From Flagellimonas myxillae (GTDB taxonomy: Bacteria > Bacteroidota > Bacteroidia > Flavobacteriales > Flavobacteriaceae), in the NCBI RefSeq assembly GCF_023502235.1, contig NZ_JAMFLY010000003.1, forward strand, positions 372,001 to 436,000: a stretch of 64,000 nt of DNA. Direction: 5' to 3'. The number at the start of each line of letters is the position of its first letter. Position 1 is the first letter of the stretch. A model generated the notes under the pieces. It saw only the letters and a program-made list of their open reading frames with translations, did no database searches and was not told where the DNA came from. The position numbers and the translations under genes were made by a program. This document shows positions 8,732 through 17,380 of the stretch, piece after piece.

Positions 8732-10738
8732 TTACCTATCGGAAGGTCTTAATAGGTATGCTCCGGATTCCCCGGTATAGTGAAAGGGAACATTCAAACG
8801 GTAGCAGGTTTGCTTCCAACGTTTGACCAAATTTCGATAATTGCTTGCATCGGCAATCACAATTTTGGGACTTGCTTTTTGCAGTAGTCGGTCCAAATTT
8901 ATCTTAGGGGATTGGGTGAGGAGTAAATATTCTGCTTGCTTCGGATACATTCCCAAGCTATCCATAATGTAGAGACTTTTGCCTTGGACCGTGTAGTTGT
9001 TTTTTAAGGATTCGTAAGTGATGGAATCAAGTTTTTCTGCCACGGCATAGGTTTGGACCATTCTTTTTTTAGCTGAATGCTCATTTGCGTAAACCGTTAG
9101 ATTTTTTCCATGATGGTGCATCAACACGGTGCCCTTGGATTGATGACCTACGATCAAGGATTCCTTTTGTGACTTCACAACCAAATCTAGAATGCCATAA
9201 ACCTGAAGCACAATTATGACCATTGCTGGCACTGCCAATTTCCTAAAACTTGGTTTTGAAAAGGCAATGATCAAGGAAACTATCAGGACATACCACGACA
9301 CAAGTTGTACAGAGTCGAAGGGAATATCCGTGATGATAAAGTGCTCCTGCCGCCCAACCCAAGCTACAATGTTGTTCATGGCTCCAATCAAAAAATCATA
9401 GGCGGAAACCAGAAATTTGGGAAGCAAGTCAATGAGGGAGAGTATGATTACTAGGATACCCGAGCCCAACAGGATTCCCAAAAAGGGAACAACCAAAAGA
9501 TTGGACACAAAAAACAGCGCTGGAAACTGATGGAAATAATACAAGCTAATGGGCAAAACTCCCAATTGGGCAGCAATGCTTACGGATAATAATTGCCATA
9601 TTTTTTGGAGGACCAAATTCTCAGGAAACCAAAAGCGTTGAAGTTTGGGGTATACCCAAATTATGGCAAATACCGCAGCATAGCTCATTTGAAACCCCAC
9701 CTGAAATAAAAACAAGGGCTTTATCAATAGGATGAAGAACATGGAAAGGGCCAAAATATTGAATGCGTTGGTTGGTCTGTTCAAATGCATGGCATAGGCC
9801 AAGAATGTGAACATGGTCACCGCTCTCACGATTGAGGGCGAAAGTCCTGCAATAAAAGCATAGGCCCAAAGTAGCAGGACTACCACGACAAGCTTTAGGG
9901 TCTTTCCCTTAGGCAATCGCTCCAATGGGGAAAGCAAAAACTGAAAGAGCAAGAGGAAAATCCCAACATGAAGTCCGGATACAGCCAAAATGTGCACTGC
10001 ACCAGCATTTTTATAATCGCTGTAGGTTTCCTCAGAGATGTCCTCTCTTTGCCCCAACAATAGGGCCTGTATTACAGCAAGTTCTTCTTCTCCGAATGCC
10101 TTTTGTTTTAACTTGGATATGATGTGCTCCCGAAACCGGGATGCCCTTCCGTACCAACTAGGTTTTGGATCATCTTTGACAATCACATTTTTGTAATCTG
10201 CCCGTACTTGATGGTAGATTCCTTGTTTGGAAAGGTAATCCTTGTAATCAAAGGAATGTGGATTCAGTGGAGGATTAATCTCCTCAGGATTTCCAAAAAG
10301 AATGAGTTCATCATCGATTTTCGGTCTGGTTTTTGTGGAATCCGGACGAAAAGTCAATACCAATTTCCCCTTTTCGACATGTTGGTTAAGGAATTGGATT
10401 TTGGCGATATATCGATTGGAAAAAGTAGTCGGCTTAAGCACTTCGATAACCTTTAGTTCCCAGATGCCATTATCTTGGACCAATGATTTGTCCAAGGAAT
10501 TATGGGTTGCCAAGCCGGTAACAAAGATTCCAAGAAAAATTGAGGCCGCTGCGGTAAGTACCTCAAAGAACGGAATCCCTCGTCGAGCTTGTTTTCGAGC
10601 AGCAAAAAATAGAAGGGGTAACAAACCCAATAGGATAAAAAGAGAAACCTCGGAAGCTATACGGAAATAAAAGCCGACAACAATACCTACAATAAGAAGG
10701 AGTGTCAACTTGATTGACACAAAATTGATTATTCGCAT
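8732..10738 (-). CDS. comEC: ComEC/Rec2-family competence membrane channel protein
   Basis: This 668-residue polytopic membrane protein matches ComEC, the channel that takes single-stranded DNA across the inner membrane in natural transformation. Residues 1-190 hold three hydrophobic helices and the DUF4131 soluble domain; the competence domain follows, with the family motif AVSGLHVGIF and the helix AYAFIAGLSPSIVRA. The C-terminal 150 residues (after about 510) are short and lack an evident HxHxDH metallo-beta-lactamase motif, as in many Bacteroidota versions. Its start overlaps the stop of the NlpC/P60 gene by one base (TAATG), so it is the last gene of the surE-lpxB unit. Confidence 0.9.
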   Translation of the reverse strand: MRIINFVSIKLTLLLIVGIVVGFYFRIASEVSLFILLGLLPLLFFAARKQARRGIPFFEVLTAAASIFLGIFVTGLATHNSLDKSLVQDNGIWELKVIEVLKPTTFSNRYIAKIQFLNQHVEKGKLVLTFRPDSTKTRPKIDDELILFGNPEEINPPLNPHSFDYKDYLSKQGIYHQVRADYKNVIVKDDPKPSWYGRASRFREHIISKLKQKAFGEEELAVIQALLLGQREDISEETYSDYKNAGAVHILAVSGLHVGIFLLLFQFLLSPLERLPKGKTLKLVVVVLLLWAYAFIAGLSPSIVRAVTMFTFLAYAMHLNRPTNAFNILALSMFFILLIKPLFLFQVGFQMSYAAVFAIIWVYPKLQRFWFPENLVLQKIWQLLSVSIAAQLGVLPISLYYFHQFPALFFVSNLLVVPFLGILLGSGILVIILSLIDLLPKFLVSAYDFLIGAMNNIVAWVGRQEHFIITDIPFDSVQLVSWYVLIVSLIIAFSKPSFRKLAVPAMVIIVLQVYGILDLVVKSQKESLIVGHQSKGTVLMHHHGKNLTVYANEHSAKKRMVQTYAVAEKLDSITYESLKNNYTVQGKSLYIMDSLGMYPKQAEYLLLTQSPKINLDRLLQKASPKIVIADASNYRNLVKRWKQTCYRLNVPFHYTGESGAYLLRPSDR

Positions 10739-11280
10739 TACAAAATCCTCATGGCCTTGACAAAGGCGTGGTTCCAGTATCCTTCCCGAAGGGAAGAAAC
10801 TATAACTCCACGTGAGGTTGTAGCGTGAATAAATTTAATTTCATTTCTTTTTACATCGACCACAAGCCCTACGTGGTTGATGCGTTTTCCACTTTTTCCT
10901 GTCTTAAAGAAAAGCAGGTCTCCTTTTTCCACTTGGGCCACTTTTATACGTTTTCCCCTTTCTGCCATTTGATAGGAAACGCGTGGGAATTCGATGTCAT
11001 TTTCCTTAAGTGAAACGAATACCAGTCCGGAGCAGTCCATACCTTTTCGGGTAGTGCCGCCAAATTTGTAACGGGTGCCGCTAAAGGTCATGGCCGTGGA
11101 AATGATTCGCTCGGCTTCGGCGTTTTTCCGTAACTCTTTTTTGGATTTTTTTTCTGGGATAGGTTCTTCCGGAGATGCCTCTACGGTAACCGTTCGGGTC
11201 TTACTATAGGTTCTTTTCTTCTTGGCCCCACAGCCAACAAGAAAGAACAAGGTAAGCATACAAAGGACTCTTAATACCAT
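10738..11280 (-). CDS. NlpC/P60 (C40) cell-wall peptidase lipoprotein
   Basis: This 180-residue protein begins with a lipoprotein signal (MLTLFFLVGC, lipid Cys17), has a basic linker and an NlpC/P60 domain from about residue 55. The catalytic triad is visible: Cys83 in GMDCSGLVF, His136 in INHVGLV and His152 in FIHATT. Such enzymes cut peptidoglycan stem peptides (gamma-D-Glu to diamino acid bonds). It lies 30 bp after lpxB and overlaps comEC by one base, so it is probably co-transcribed with both. Outer-membrane or periplasmic placement is inferred from the lipobox. Confidence 0.92.
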   Translation of the reverse strand: MVLRVLCMLTLFFLVGCGAKKKRTYSKTRTVTVEASPEEPIPEKKSKKELRKNAEAERIISTAMTFSGTRYKFGGTTRKGMDCSGLVFVSLKENDIEFPRVSYQMAERGKRIKVAQVEKGDLLFFKTGKSGKRINHVGLVVDVKRNEIKFIHATTSRGVIVSSLREGYWNHAFVKAMRIL

Positions 11281-11310
11281 TTAAGTAGGTTTATGACTTG
11301 TGGCCATAAA

Positions 11311-12423
11311 TTAAGCATTTTCAACAATTAATCCTGCTGCCAATTGACTGGCGCCCTTTCCACCCAGTTTTTTTCTGAGGGTTTTATAGTCCTGTAAAAT
11401 ACGATCCCTATCTGGACCTTCAACAATCTTGCCAAGCTCCAATTTCAGATTTTTTGATGTCAAGTCGCTTTGAATGAGCTCTTTGACCACTTCTTTGTCC
11501 ATGATCAAATTTACAAGGGAAATATAATCCAAGGTGATGATCCGCTTTGCAATCTGATAGGAAATCCAGTTTCCTTTGTAACACACTACTTGAGGAATGC
11601 CAAAAAGTGCGGTTTCCAAAGTTGCGGTTCCACTAGTGACCAATGCAGCATGGGAGTATTGCAAAAGTGGGTAGGTTTGGTTAGAGACATATCCTACCTG
11701 CTTCTCCTTTAAAAAGGGAGAATAAAAGTCGTTGGGGAGGCTTGGTGCCCCGGCAATTACAAATTGGTAATCCGGAAATTCCGAACGTACCGAGAGCATT
11801 ACAGAGAGCATTTTTTGAATCTCCTGTTTTCGGCTTCCCGGCAACAATGCAATAATGGGTTTTTCAGCGTCCAACCCATTTTGGGAGCGAAATTCGTATG
11901 CTTCGGGAATAGCAGTGTTCTCAATGGCATCGATAAGCGGATGACCTACAAAATGAACGGGGTATCCGTGCTTTTTCTCATAAAAATTCTTTTCAAATGG
12001 AAGAATCACGTGCATTTGATCAATGTCCCGTTTAATTTTTTTGATCCTACCCTCACGCGAAGCCCAAATTTGGGGAGAAATGTAATAGTTGGTCCTAAAA
12101 CCGTTTTGTTTGGCCCATTTGGCTATACGCAGATTGAATCCTGAAAAATCGATAAAAACAATCACGTCGGGATTGAACTTTTGGATGTCTTCCTTGCAAA
12201 AAGAAATGTTTTTGAAGATGGTCGGGATATTTTTGATCACCTCCAAAAAACCCATGAAGGCCATGTCCTTGTAATGCTTGGCCAAATCCCCACCGGCTTG
12301 CTGCATCAAATCCCCGCCCCAGCACCGAATTTGGGCAGCGGTGTCCTTTTCTTTGATGGCCTTTATCAAATTGGAACCATGAAGGTCTCCAGAGGCTTCG
12401 CCGGCAATGATGTAATATTTCAT
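11311..12423 (-). CDS. lpxB: Lipid-A-disaccharide synthase
   Basis: This 370-residue GT19 enzyme joins UDP-2,3-diacylglucosamine and lipid X to form the lipid A disaccharide at the inner membrane. The N-terminal IAGEASGDLHGSNLIKAIK motif is characteristic, as are FIDFSGFNLRIAKWAK, the PGSRKQEI motif and the late SGTATLETALFGIPQVVCYKG nucleotide-binding region. Length is normal for the family. It lies 33 bp after a small membrane protein gene and in the same run as surE, an order commonly kept in flavobacteria. It shows the organism makes lipid A. Confidence 0.96.
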   Translation of the reverse strand: MKYYIIAGEASGDLHGSNLIKAIKEKDTAAQIRCWGGDLMQQAGGDLAKHYKDMAFMGFLEVIKNIPTIFKNISFCKEDIQKFNPDVIVFIDFSGFNLRIAKWAKQNGFRTNYYISPQIWASREGRIKKIKRDIDQMHVILPFEKNFYEKKHGYPVHFVGHPLIDAIENTAIPEAYEFRSQNGLDAEKPIIALLPGSRKQEIQKMLSVMLSVRSEFPDYQFVIAGAPSLPNDFYSPFLKEKQVGYVSNQTYPLLQYSHAALVTSGTATLETALFGIPQVVCYKGNWISYQIAKRIITLDYISLVNLIMDKEVVKELIQSDLTSKNLKLELGKIVEGPDRDRILQDYKTLRKKLGGKGASQLAAGLIVENA

Positions 12424-12456
12424 CTTAAATCTTGAAGTGCATATTCAAATCCTAGC

Positions 12457-12744
12457 CTATCTAAAAAACTTATAATACATGATGATCAATGCGGTCAGTA
12501 AGGTAGCCACCATAACCCCTCTGGCCCTGTGGTCCCTTTTTAATCGAAGAAACCCAAAAAAAGCCACTAGGTTAAGGACCGCCCCCAAAGCCAGCAAACT
12601 TCCTACATGGCCCTGGGAAACCGCTGCATTGAACGTTTCCGTAATCCCTAAGTCGGAAAAGAGTAAAATATATCCCAAGGTCCCAAAAGTATTGGCAATG
12701 ACGCCAACCGCGAAACCGATTAAAACTTCCTTTTTGTTATTCAT
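12457..12744 (-). CDS. Small conserved membrane protein of unknown function
   Basis: This 95-residue protein has three hydrophobic helices (about residues 8-29, 45-65 and 75-92) separated by short loops, with a basic patch (RLKRDHRARG) before the last helix. I do not recognise a named family. Its start overlaps the end of surE by 8 bp and it precedes lpxB, so it is translated from the same message. The position between surE and lpxB suggests a minor envelope role, but nothing in the sequence names it. Confidence 0.8.
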   Translation of the reverse strand: MNNKKEVLIGFAVGVIANTFGTLGYILLFSDLGITETFNAAVSQGHVGSLLALGAVLNLVAFFGFLRLKRDHRARGVMVATLLTALIIMYYKFFR

Positions 12745-13513
12745 TCAAATTCCAGTTGTTTACTTGTGGTATGGCATGGTGTGCCGTAAGGTCAAATTGT
12801 GTGGGAACCACGGATACATAGCCTTGCGCCAATGCCCACTCGTCGGTGTCCTCTCCCTTGTCCAGAAGTTCAAACTCCCCGGATAACCAGTAGTAATCCT
12901 TTCCAGTTGGGCTAGTTCGCTTGTCAAATTGTTCCTTCCAATTGGCCCTTGCCTGTCTGCATATTTTGATGCCTTTGGGCTCCTTGTCGGTTTTGGGAAA
13001 ATTCACATTGAGCACGGTACCCTCGGGAATTCCATGGGTCAATGCCTCAGTTACTATTTTTTTTATGGATTTGGATGTATGGGCAAATTCCGCCTCCCAG
13101 GAATAATCGCAAAGTGAAAAGCCTATGGCCGGAATCCCTTCGATGCCAGCCTCAATGGCAGCACTCATAGTTCCGGAATAAATCACATTTATGGATGCAT
13201 TGGACCCGTGATTGATACCACTGACGCAGATGTCAGGTTTTCGGTCCAATAATTCCTGCAAGGCAAGTTTTACACAATCGGCGGGGGTGCCGCTACAGCT
13301 ATATTCCATGGGAGCCCCCTCTTCCCTGTCGATTATAACCTGTTTGGAGTACAAGGTGCTATCGATAGTGATGGCATGTCCCATGCCGGATTGAGGACTA
13401 TCAGGGGCCACCACCACAACTTCGCCAATTTCCTTCATAACCCTGATCAGTGATCGTAGCCCGGGGGCCGTAATACCATCATCATTGGTGACCAGGATAA
13501 GCGGTTTTTCCAT
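12737..13513 (-). CDS. surE: 5'/3'-nucleotidase SurE
   Basis: This 258-residue metal-dependent phosphatase removes phosphate from nucleoside monophosphates. The N-terminal ILVTNDDGITAPG motif supplies the Asp-Asp metal ligands, and the SGTPADCVKLAL and VSGINHGSNASINVIYSGTMSAA motifs complete the SurE signature. It is the first gene of the minus-strand run surE, small membrane protein, lpxB, NlpC/P60, comEC, and is divergent from the Prc protease gene. Cytoplasmic; no signal peptide. Confidence 0.96.
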   Translation of the reverse strand: MEKPLILVTNDDGITAPGLRSLIRVMKEIGEVVVVAPDSPQSGMGHAITIDSTLYSKQVIIDREEGAPMEYSCSGTPADCVKLALQELLDRKPDICVSGINHGSNASINVIYSGTMSAAIEAGIEGIPAIGFSLCDYSWEAEFAHTSKSIKKIVTEALTHGIPEGTVLNVNFPKTDKEPKGIKICRQARANWKEQFDKRTSPTGKDYYWLSGEFELLDKGEDTDEWALAQGYVSVVPTQFDLTAHHAIPQVNNWNLNE

Positions 13514-13717
13514 CTTGTATAATTAATAGGGTAAAAATACGTTTTTCATTAGGATATGAAGCTCTAGGCGTTTAACAAAAAATTAAAGGCCGGTTACAAA
13601 ACTGGCACGGTTTTTTCAGTATCTTAGGGAATTCATACAAGTAGAAACGGTGGATGAAGTGATGATTTTTTGGTTGGATGGCCAACTAGTTTCGTTCCCA
13701 ATTAAACAACCTTATTT

Positions 13718-15883
13718 ATGAAAAGGAATTTCACCCTGGCATTTCTGGTAATTCTTGTTGCCGTAGCTTCCTGCAGTTTTACAAGCAAATCTTTTGAGAA
13801 TGACGACAAGGATAAATTGTTGTTGGATTTGATCACTTATGTGCTGGAGCGCGGACATTACGAGCCCAAAAATTTGAATGACGGGTTCTCTTCCAATGTT
13901 TTTGATGACTTTATCGATATCCTTGATCCCACCAAGCGGTATTTTTTGTCCAGTGATATCAGGGAGTTTGAAAAATATAGATTTCAAATTGATGACGAGA
14001 TCAAAAATACGGATATCACCTTTTTCAACATCGTGTACCAACGTTTGATGAAAAGAATGGGGGAAGCCAAAGATCTTTACAAAGAAGTGCTGTCCCAACC
14101 CTTTGATTATTCCATTGAGGAAACCATCAATATTGATTACAGGGATCAAGAGTATGCGTCCAATAGAAAACAATTGAAGGAAAGGTGGAGAAAGCAGTTG
14201 AAGTACAACACCTTGGCCATTTTTGATGGCAAGGTGGAAAATACGCTTTCCGATGCCGGAGACGAATTTAGCAGCGAGGCCGCCATGGCCATTAATTCCC
14301 TTCCTTCTATAGTGGACAAAAACCAGCTGGAAGAAGAGGCTCGGGAAAACACCAAGAATACGCTCGATGAATATTTCGATGTCTTGGACGATTTGGAAAG
14401 AAAAGACTGGTTTGTCCAATACATCAACACAATAGTGGACGAATTTGACCCACACACTTTCTATTTTGCTCCGGATGACAAGGAGAAGTTTGACATTGGC
14501 ATGTCTGGAAAGTTTGAAGGAATTGGCGCCCGTTTACAGAAGAAACCAGAAGGGGCCAGAATCATGGAAATCATCTCTGGTGGACCGGTTTGGAGAGATC
14601 AGAGCTTGGAAGTGGGCGATGAGATTCTTAAAGTAGGGCAAGCAGGGGAGGAAGCCATTGATATTGTTGGTATGCGTCTGGATGATGCCATTAAACTGAT
14701 CAAAGGGCCCAAAGGAACCATTGTTGACCTAACCGTACGAAAAGTGGATGGTACTATCGAAGTGGTCTCTATTACCCGTGATGTGGTTTTACTGGAAGAA
14801 TCCTATGCCAAATCGGCGACCGTAAAGCAGGAAGATCATCAATATGGATTGATCAACTTGCCTAAATTTTATGTAGATTTTGAAGATTATACCGAAAGAA
14901 ATGCGGCTACAGATGTGGCCAAGGAAGTGGAGCGCTTAAAAGAAGCCGGAGTTGAAGGCATCGTGCTTGACCTTAGGGATAATGGTGGAGGTTCCTTGAA
15001 AACGGTTGTTGAAATGGCCGGATTGTTCATAAAGGACGGTCCAGTGGTCCAAGTTAGATCATCAGGACAACGAAAAGAGGTCCATGAGGATAAGGATGAG
15101 CGAATTCAGTGGGATGGACCCTTGGTAATATTGGTCAACGAACTGTCCGCTTCCGCATCAGAAATATTGGCGGCTGCCATGCAGGATTACAAGCGCGCCG
15201 TAGTTATCGGTAGCAAACAAACCTTTGGTAAGGGAACCGTTCAAAATGTGATTCCTTTGGACAACATTGTCCGAAGTAATGAGCATGGCGATCTAGGAGC
15301 CATTAAACTTACCACACAAAAGTTCTATAGGATCAATGGAGGTTCTACCCAATTGGAAGGTGTAAAAAGTGATATTGTGGTTCCAGACCGTTACAGCTAT
15401 ATCGACCTGGGCGAAAGAGACCAGGAAAATCCTTTGGGCTGGGATAAAATCTCCCCAGCCGATTACGAAATCTGGGAAGGTTACATCGATTTTGAAACAG
15501 CGGTTGCCAATAGCAAAAAGCGAATGGCCGAGAATCCACAGATTGAGTTGATCGAGGAAAATGCCAAATGGTTGAAGGAACAACAGGATGAAACCATTGT
15601 TTCACTGAACTATAATGCGTACAAGGTTAGAGGGGAGCAAGCCAAGAAGCGTTCGGATCATTTTAAGAGTTTAAGGGAATACGATTCCAAGCTTACCTTC
15701 GAATCCTTGAAATACGAAACCGAACTGTTTACCCAAGATCCTGTGCTAAGGGAAAAAAGAGATCGTTGGCATAAGAATTTAGCCAAGGACATTTATGTTG
15801 AGGAAGCGATCAATGTACTTCGCGACCTGCAGTTGAACAATATTAAAAGTAGCGAGAGAAAATTGGCCAGTGTTAAAGGCTAA
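13718..15883 (+). CDS. prc: Prc/Tsp-type carboxy-terminal processing protease (S41A)
   Basis: This 721-residue periplasmic protease degrades or trims proteins from their C-termini. It has an export signal with a lipobox-like end (VILVAVASCSF), a long N-terminal helical domain, a PDZ domain at about residues 260-350 (GIGARLQKKPEGARI onward), the S41 core and a C-terminal DUF3340-like helical region. The Ser-Lys dyad is Ser481 in SASASEI and Lys505 in TFGKGTVQ, as in E. coli Prc. The gene is divergent from surE with a 204-bp gap and ends in a strong terminator hairpin. Confidence 0.95.
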   Translation: MKRNFTLAFLVILVAVASCSFTSKSFENDDKDKLLLDLITYVLERGHYEPKNLNDGFSSNVFDDFIDILDPTKRYFLSSDIREFEKYRFQIDDEIKNTDITFFNIVYQRLMKRMGEAKDLYKEVLSQPFDYSIEETINIDYRDQEYASNRKQLKERWRKQLKYNTLAIFDGKVENTLSDAGDEFSSEAAMAINSLPSIVDKNQLEEEARENTKNTLDEYFDVLDDLERKDWFVQYINTIVDEFDPHTFYFAPDDKEKFDIGMSGKFEGIGARLQKKPEGARIMEIISGGPVWRDQSLEVGDEILKVGQAGEEAIDIVGMRLDDAIKLIKGPKGTIVDLTVRKVDGTIEVVSITRDVVLLEESYAKSATVKQEDHQYGLINLPKFYVDFEDYTERNAATDVAKEVERLKEAGVEGIVLDLRDNGGGSLKTVVEMAGLFIKDGPVVQVRSSGQRKEVHEDKDERIQWDGPLVILVNELSASASEILAAAMQDYKRAVVIGSKQTFGKGTVQNVIPLDNIVRSNEHGDLGAIKLTTQKFYRINGGSTQLEGVKSDIVVPDRYSYIDLGERDQENPLGWDKISPADYEIWEGYIDFETAVANSKKRMAENPQIELIEENAKWLKEQQDETIVSLNYNAYKVRGEQAKKRSDHFKSLREYDSKLTFESLKYETELFTQDPVLREKRDRWHKNLAKDIYVEEAINVLRDLQLNNIKSSERKLASVKG

Positions 15884-15905
15884 ATCGGATAAAACATAAA
15901 TCAAG

Positions 15906-15935
15906 AACCGACCTCATTGAGGTCGGTTTTTTTTT
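15906..15935 (+). terminator. Rho-independent terminator after prc
   Basis: A perfect 9-bp stem (AACCGACCT at 15906-15914 with AGGTCGGTT at 15920-15928) closes a 5-base loop and runs into a T-tract ending at 15935. It lies 23 bp after the prc stop. Confidence 0.92.
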
Positions 15936-15940
15936 GACCA

Positions 15941-15960
15941 CTTCGAGCGGAGTCGAGAAG
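15941..15960. repeat. Solo CTTCGAGCGGAGTCGAGAAG-type intergenic repeat
   Basis: The 20-base sequence CTTCGAGCGGAGTCGAGAAG is an imperfect palindrome (TCGA at 15943-15946 and again at 15953-15956). Close variants of the CGAGCGGAGTCGAG core recur between genes in many Bacteroidota genomes. Here it follows the prc terminator in the gap before the GNAT gene stop. Membership of the family is from memory, not from a search. Confidence 0.5.
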
Positions 15961-16032
15961 TCTTGAAAACAATTTGTCCTCAATAAGGTTTTGACTGTGC
16001 CCAACCATGTACACCATAAAAAAGCACATTGT

Positions 16033-16482
16033 CTATAATTTATGGCCATAGATTCGGGCTTCTTCATCCCATGGGTGATATCCCTGACCCAAATATTCAA
16101 ACCCATGCTTTTCGTAATAGCCAACATGCTCAGTACAGAGATAAATGTTGTTAAAACCTCCTTTTTTGGCATCTTCCTTAGCTTTTTCGATGAGTAGGGC
16201 AGGATATCCCTTGCCTCTATGTTGCTCTTCAATAAATAAAGCACAGATCCAAGGATAGAGATCCATTCTGCTGATAAAATCATTGGTGATGAGTCCTGCG
16301 CACCCGAGGGTTTGCTCCTCGTTTTCCAATAGATACCACTGTGGTAAAGGACTTGGAGAGTGGATGCAGTTTCGGATGCAATCATCATACACCATGGGAG
16401 GTACGCTTTTCCATGTTTGCTGAAAATAATTGATTACACGATCTAGGGCGATTGGGTTTTCACGAACAGAGATGATTTTCAT
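16033..16482 (-). CDS. GNAT-family N-acetyltransferase
   Basis: From ATG 16482 (MKIISVRENP) this is a 149-residue GNAT-fold enzyme that moves an acetyl group from acetyl-CoA to an unknown amine. The acetyl-CoA loop is seen in ALFIEEQHRGKGYPALLIEKA (R/QxxGxG/A pattern), followed by FNNIYLCTEHVGYYEKHGFEYLG, the usual beta5-alpha4 ending. The frame extends 7 codons upstream to 16503, but the second Met gives the more typical N-terminus. It is divergent from the endonuclease gene across a short gap with an inverted repeat. Confidence 0.85.
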   Translation of the reverse strand: MKIISVRENPIALDRVINYFQQTWKSVPPMVYDDCIRNCIHSPSPLPQWYLLENEEQTLGCAGLITNDFISRMDLYPWICALFIEEQHRGKGYPALLIEKAKEDAKKGGFNNIYLCTEHVGYYEKHGFEYLGQGYHPWDEEARIYGHKL

Positions 16483-16538
16483 GGCCTCAGGATTTTGATG
16501 CAATTATTATGAGAATGGGCATTGGCACCTTCAAATTT

Positions 16539-16555
16539 ATGCTAATCTTTAGCAT
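16539..16555. promoter_or_regulatory. 17-bp inverted repeat between divergent genes, candidate operator
   Basis: ATGCTAA at 16539-16545 and TTAGCAT at 16549-16555 are perfect 7-base arms around TCT. The site lies 24 bp before the endonuclease start and 56 bp before the GNAT start, where a repressor or activator could control either gene. There is no T-tract, so it is not a terminator. Confidence 0.35.
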
Positions 16556-16579
16556 TGCAATTAAAAAGGGCTGTAAGTT

Positions 16580-17380
16580 ATGAAGCACAAAACCATTTAT
16601 ACACTGTTATTTGTGGTTTGTATTGTGGGATTTTGGGTATTTGAAAATTTTTATACTCCGGACACCTATTCTAATCCTGATGGGCAAAAGGACGGGACTG
16701 ACATCAATGAAATATTGCTGCCAGAATCCACTGCAGGCGAGGTGGTGAGGCACAATCATTTTATGTTGTCTTATAGCGAGCCCCATGAGCAGGCCGAGTG
16801 GGTGGCCTATTCCCTAAAAAGGGAACATTTGACGTATGATGATAGAAAGCGACCTTATTTTATCGAAGACCCCAAAGTAAGGACCAAATCAGCTGATTGG
16901 AGAAATTACAAGGGTTCAGGTTACGACCGCGGTCATCTTTGCCCGGCGGGGGACAGACGCTTTTCGGAATATGCCTATAATGAAACTTTTTATACCAGTA
17001 ATATAAGCCCTCAAAACCGGGATTTTAATGCTGGTGTTTGGAACCGACTGGAACAAAAGGTGCGTCAATGGTGCAAAAAATATGGAGATTTGACCATCAT
17101 TACAGGAGGGGTATTGAAAAATAACTTGGAAGAAATTGGAGAGGAAGATGTTGATGTTCCCGAAGCGTTCTACAAAATTGTAATCCGTGAAAAGGGGGAT
17201 ACTGCCCAGGTAATTGCATTTTTAATGCCCAATCGGGAGAGCGGCAAAAACTTGTCGCATTTTTTGGTTGCTGTCGATGAACTGGAACAACGGACAGGGA
17301 TAAATTTCTTTCAGAACCAAACTGAAAGTTGGCAGGAAATGAACGAAGCCAAAATCGATGCCTCGGATTGGGAGTTTTAG
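16580..17380 (+). CDS. Exported DNA/RNA non-specific endonuclease (NucA-like)
   Basis: This 266-residue protein has an N-terminal hydrophobic anchor or signal (TIYTLLFVVCIVGFWVFENF) and a beta-beta-alpha metal (NUC1/NucA) endonuclease domain at about residues 60-260. The catalytic motif is DRGHLCPAGDRR with the active His, and the metal-binding Asn lies in NISPQNRDFNAGVWNRLEQ. It would cut single- and double-stranded nucleic acid outside the cytoplasm, for nutrient use or defence. Its stop overlaps the stop of the convergent rodA gene by 4 bp. Confidence 0.93.
   Translation: MKHKTIYTLLFVVCIVGFWVFENFYTPDTYSNPDGQKDGTDINEILLPESTAGEVVRHNHFMLSYSEPHEQAEWVAYSLKREHLTYDDRKRPYFIEDPKVRTKSADWRNYKGSGYDRGHLCPAGDRRFSEYAYNETFYTSNISPQNRDFNAGVWNRLEQKVRQWCKKYGDLTIITGGVLKNNLEEIGEEDVDVPEAFYKIVIREKGDTAQVIAFLMPNRESGKNLSHFLVAVDELEQRTGINFFQNQTESWQEMNEAKIDASDWEF

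Noticed and set aside
13712..14455. Minus-strand frame of 247 codons inside prc
   Set aside because: It is antisense to a gene with clear S41 motifs, and its composition (rich in I, F, G) is what reverse reading of acidic-Lys-rich coding sequence gives.
15873..16388. Second minus-strand frame of 171 codons over the GNAT gene
   Set aside because: Out-of-frame reading of the same region; the GNAT frame has the acetyl-CoA loop.
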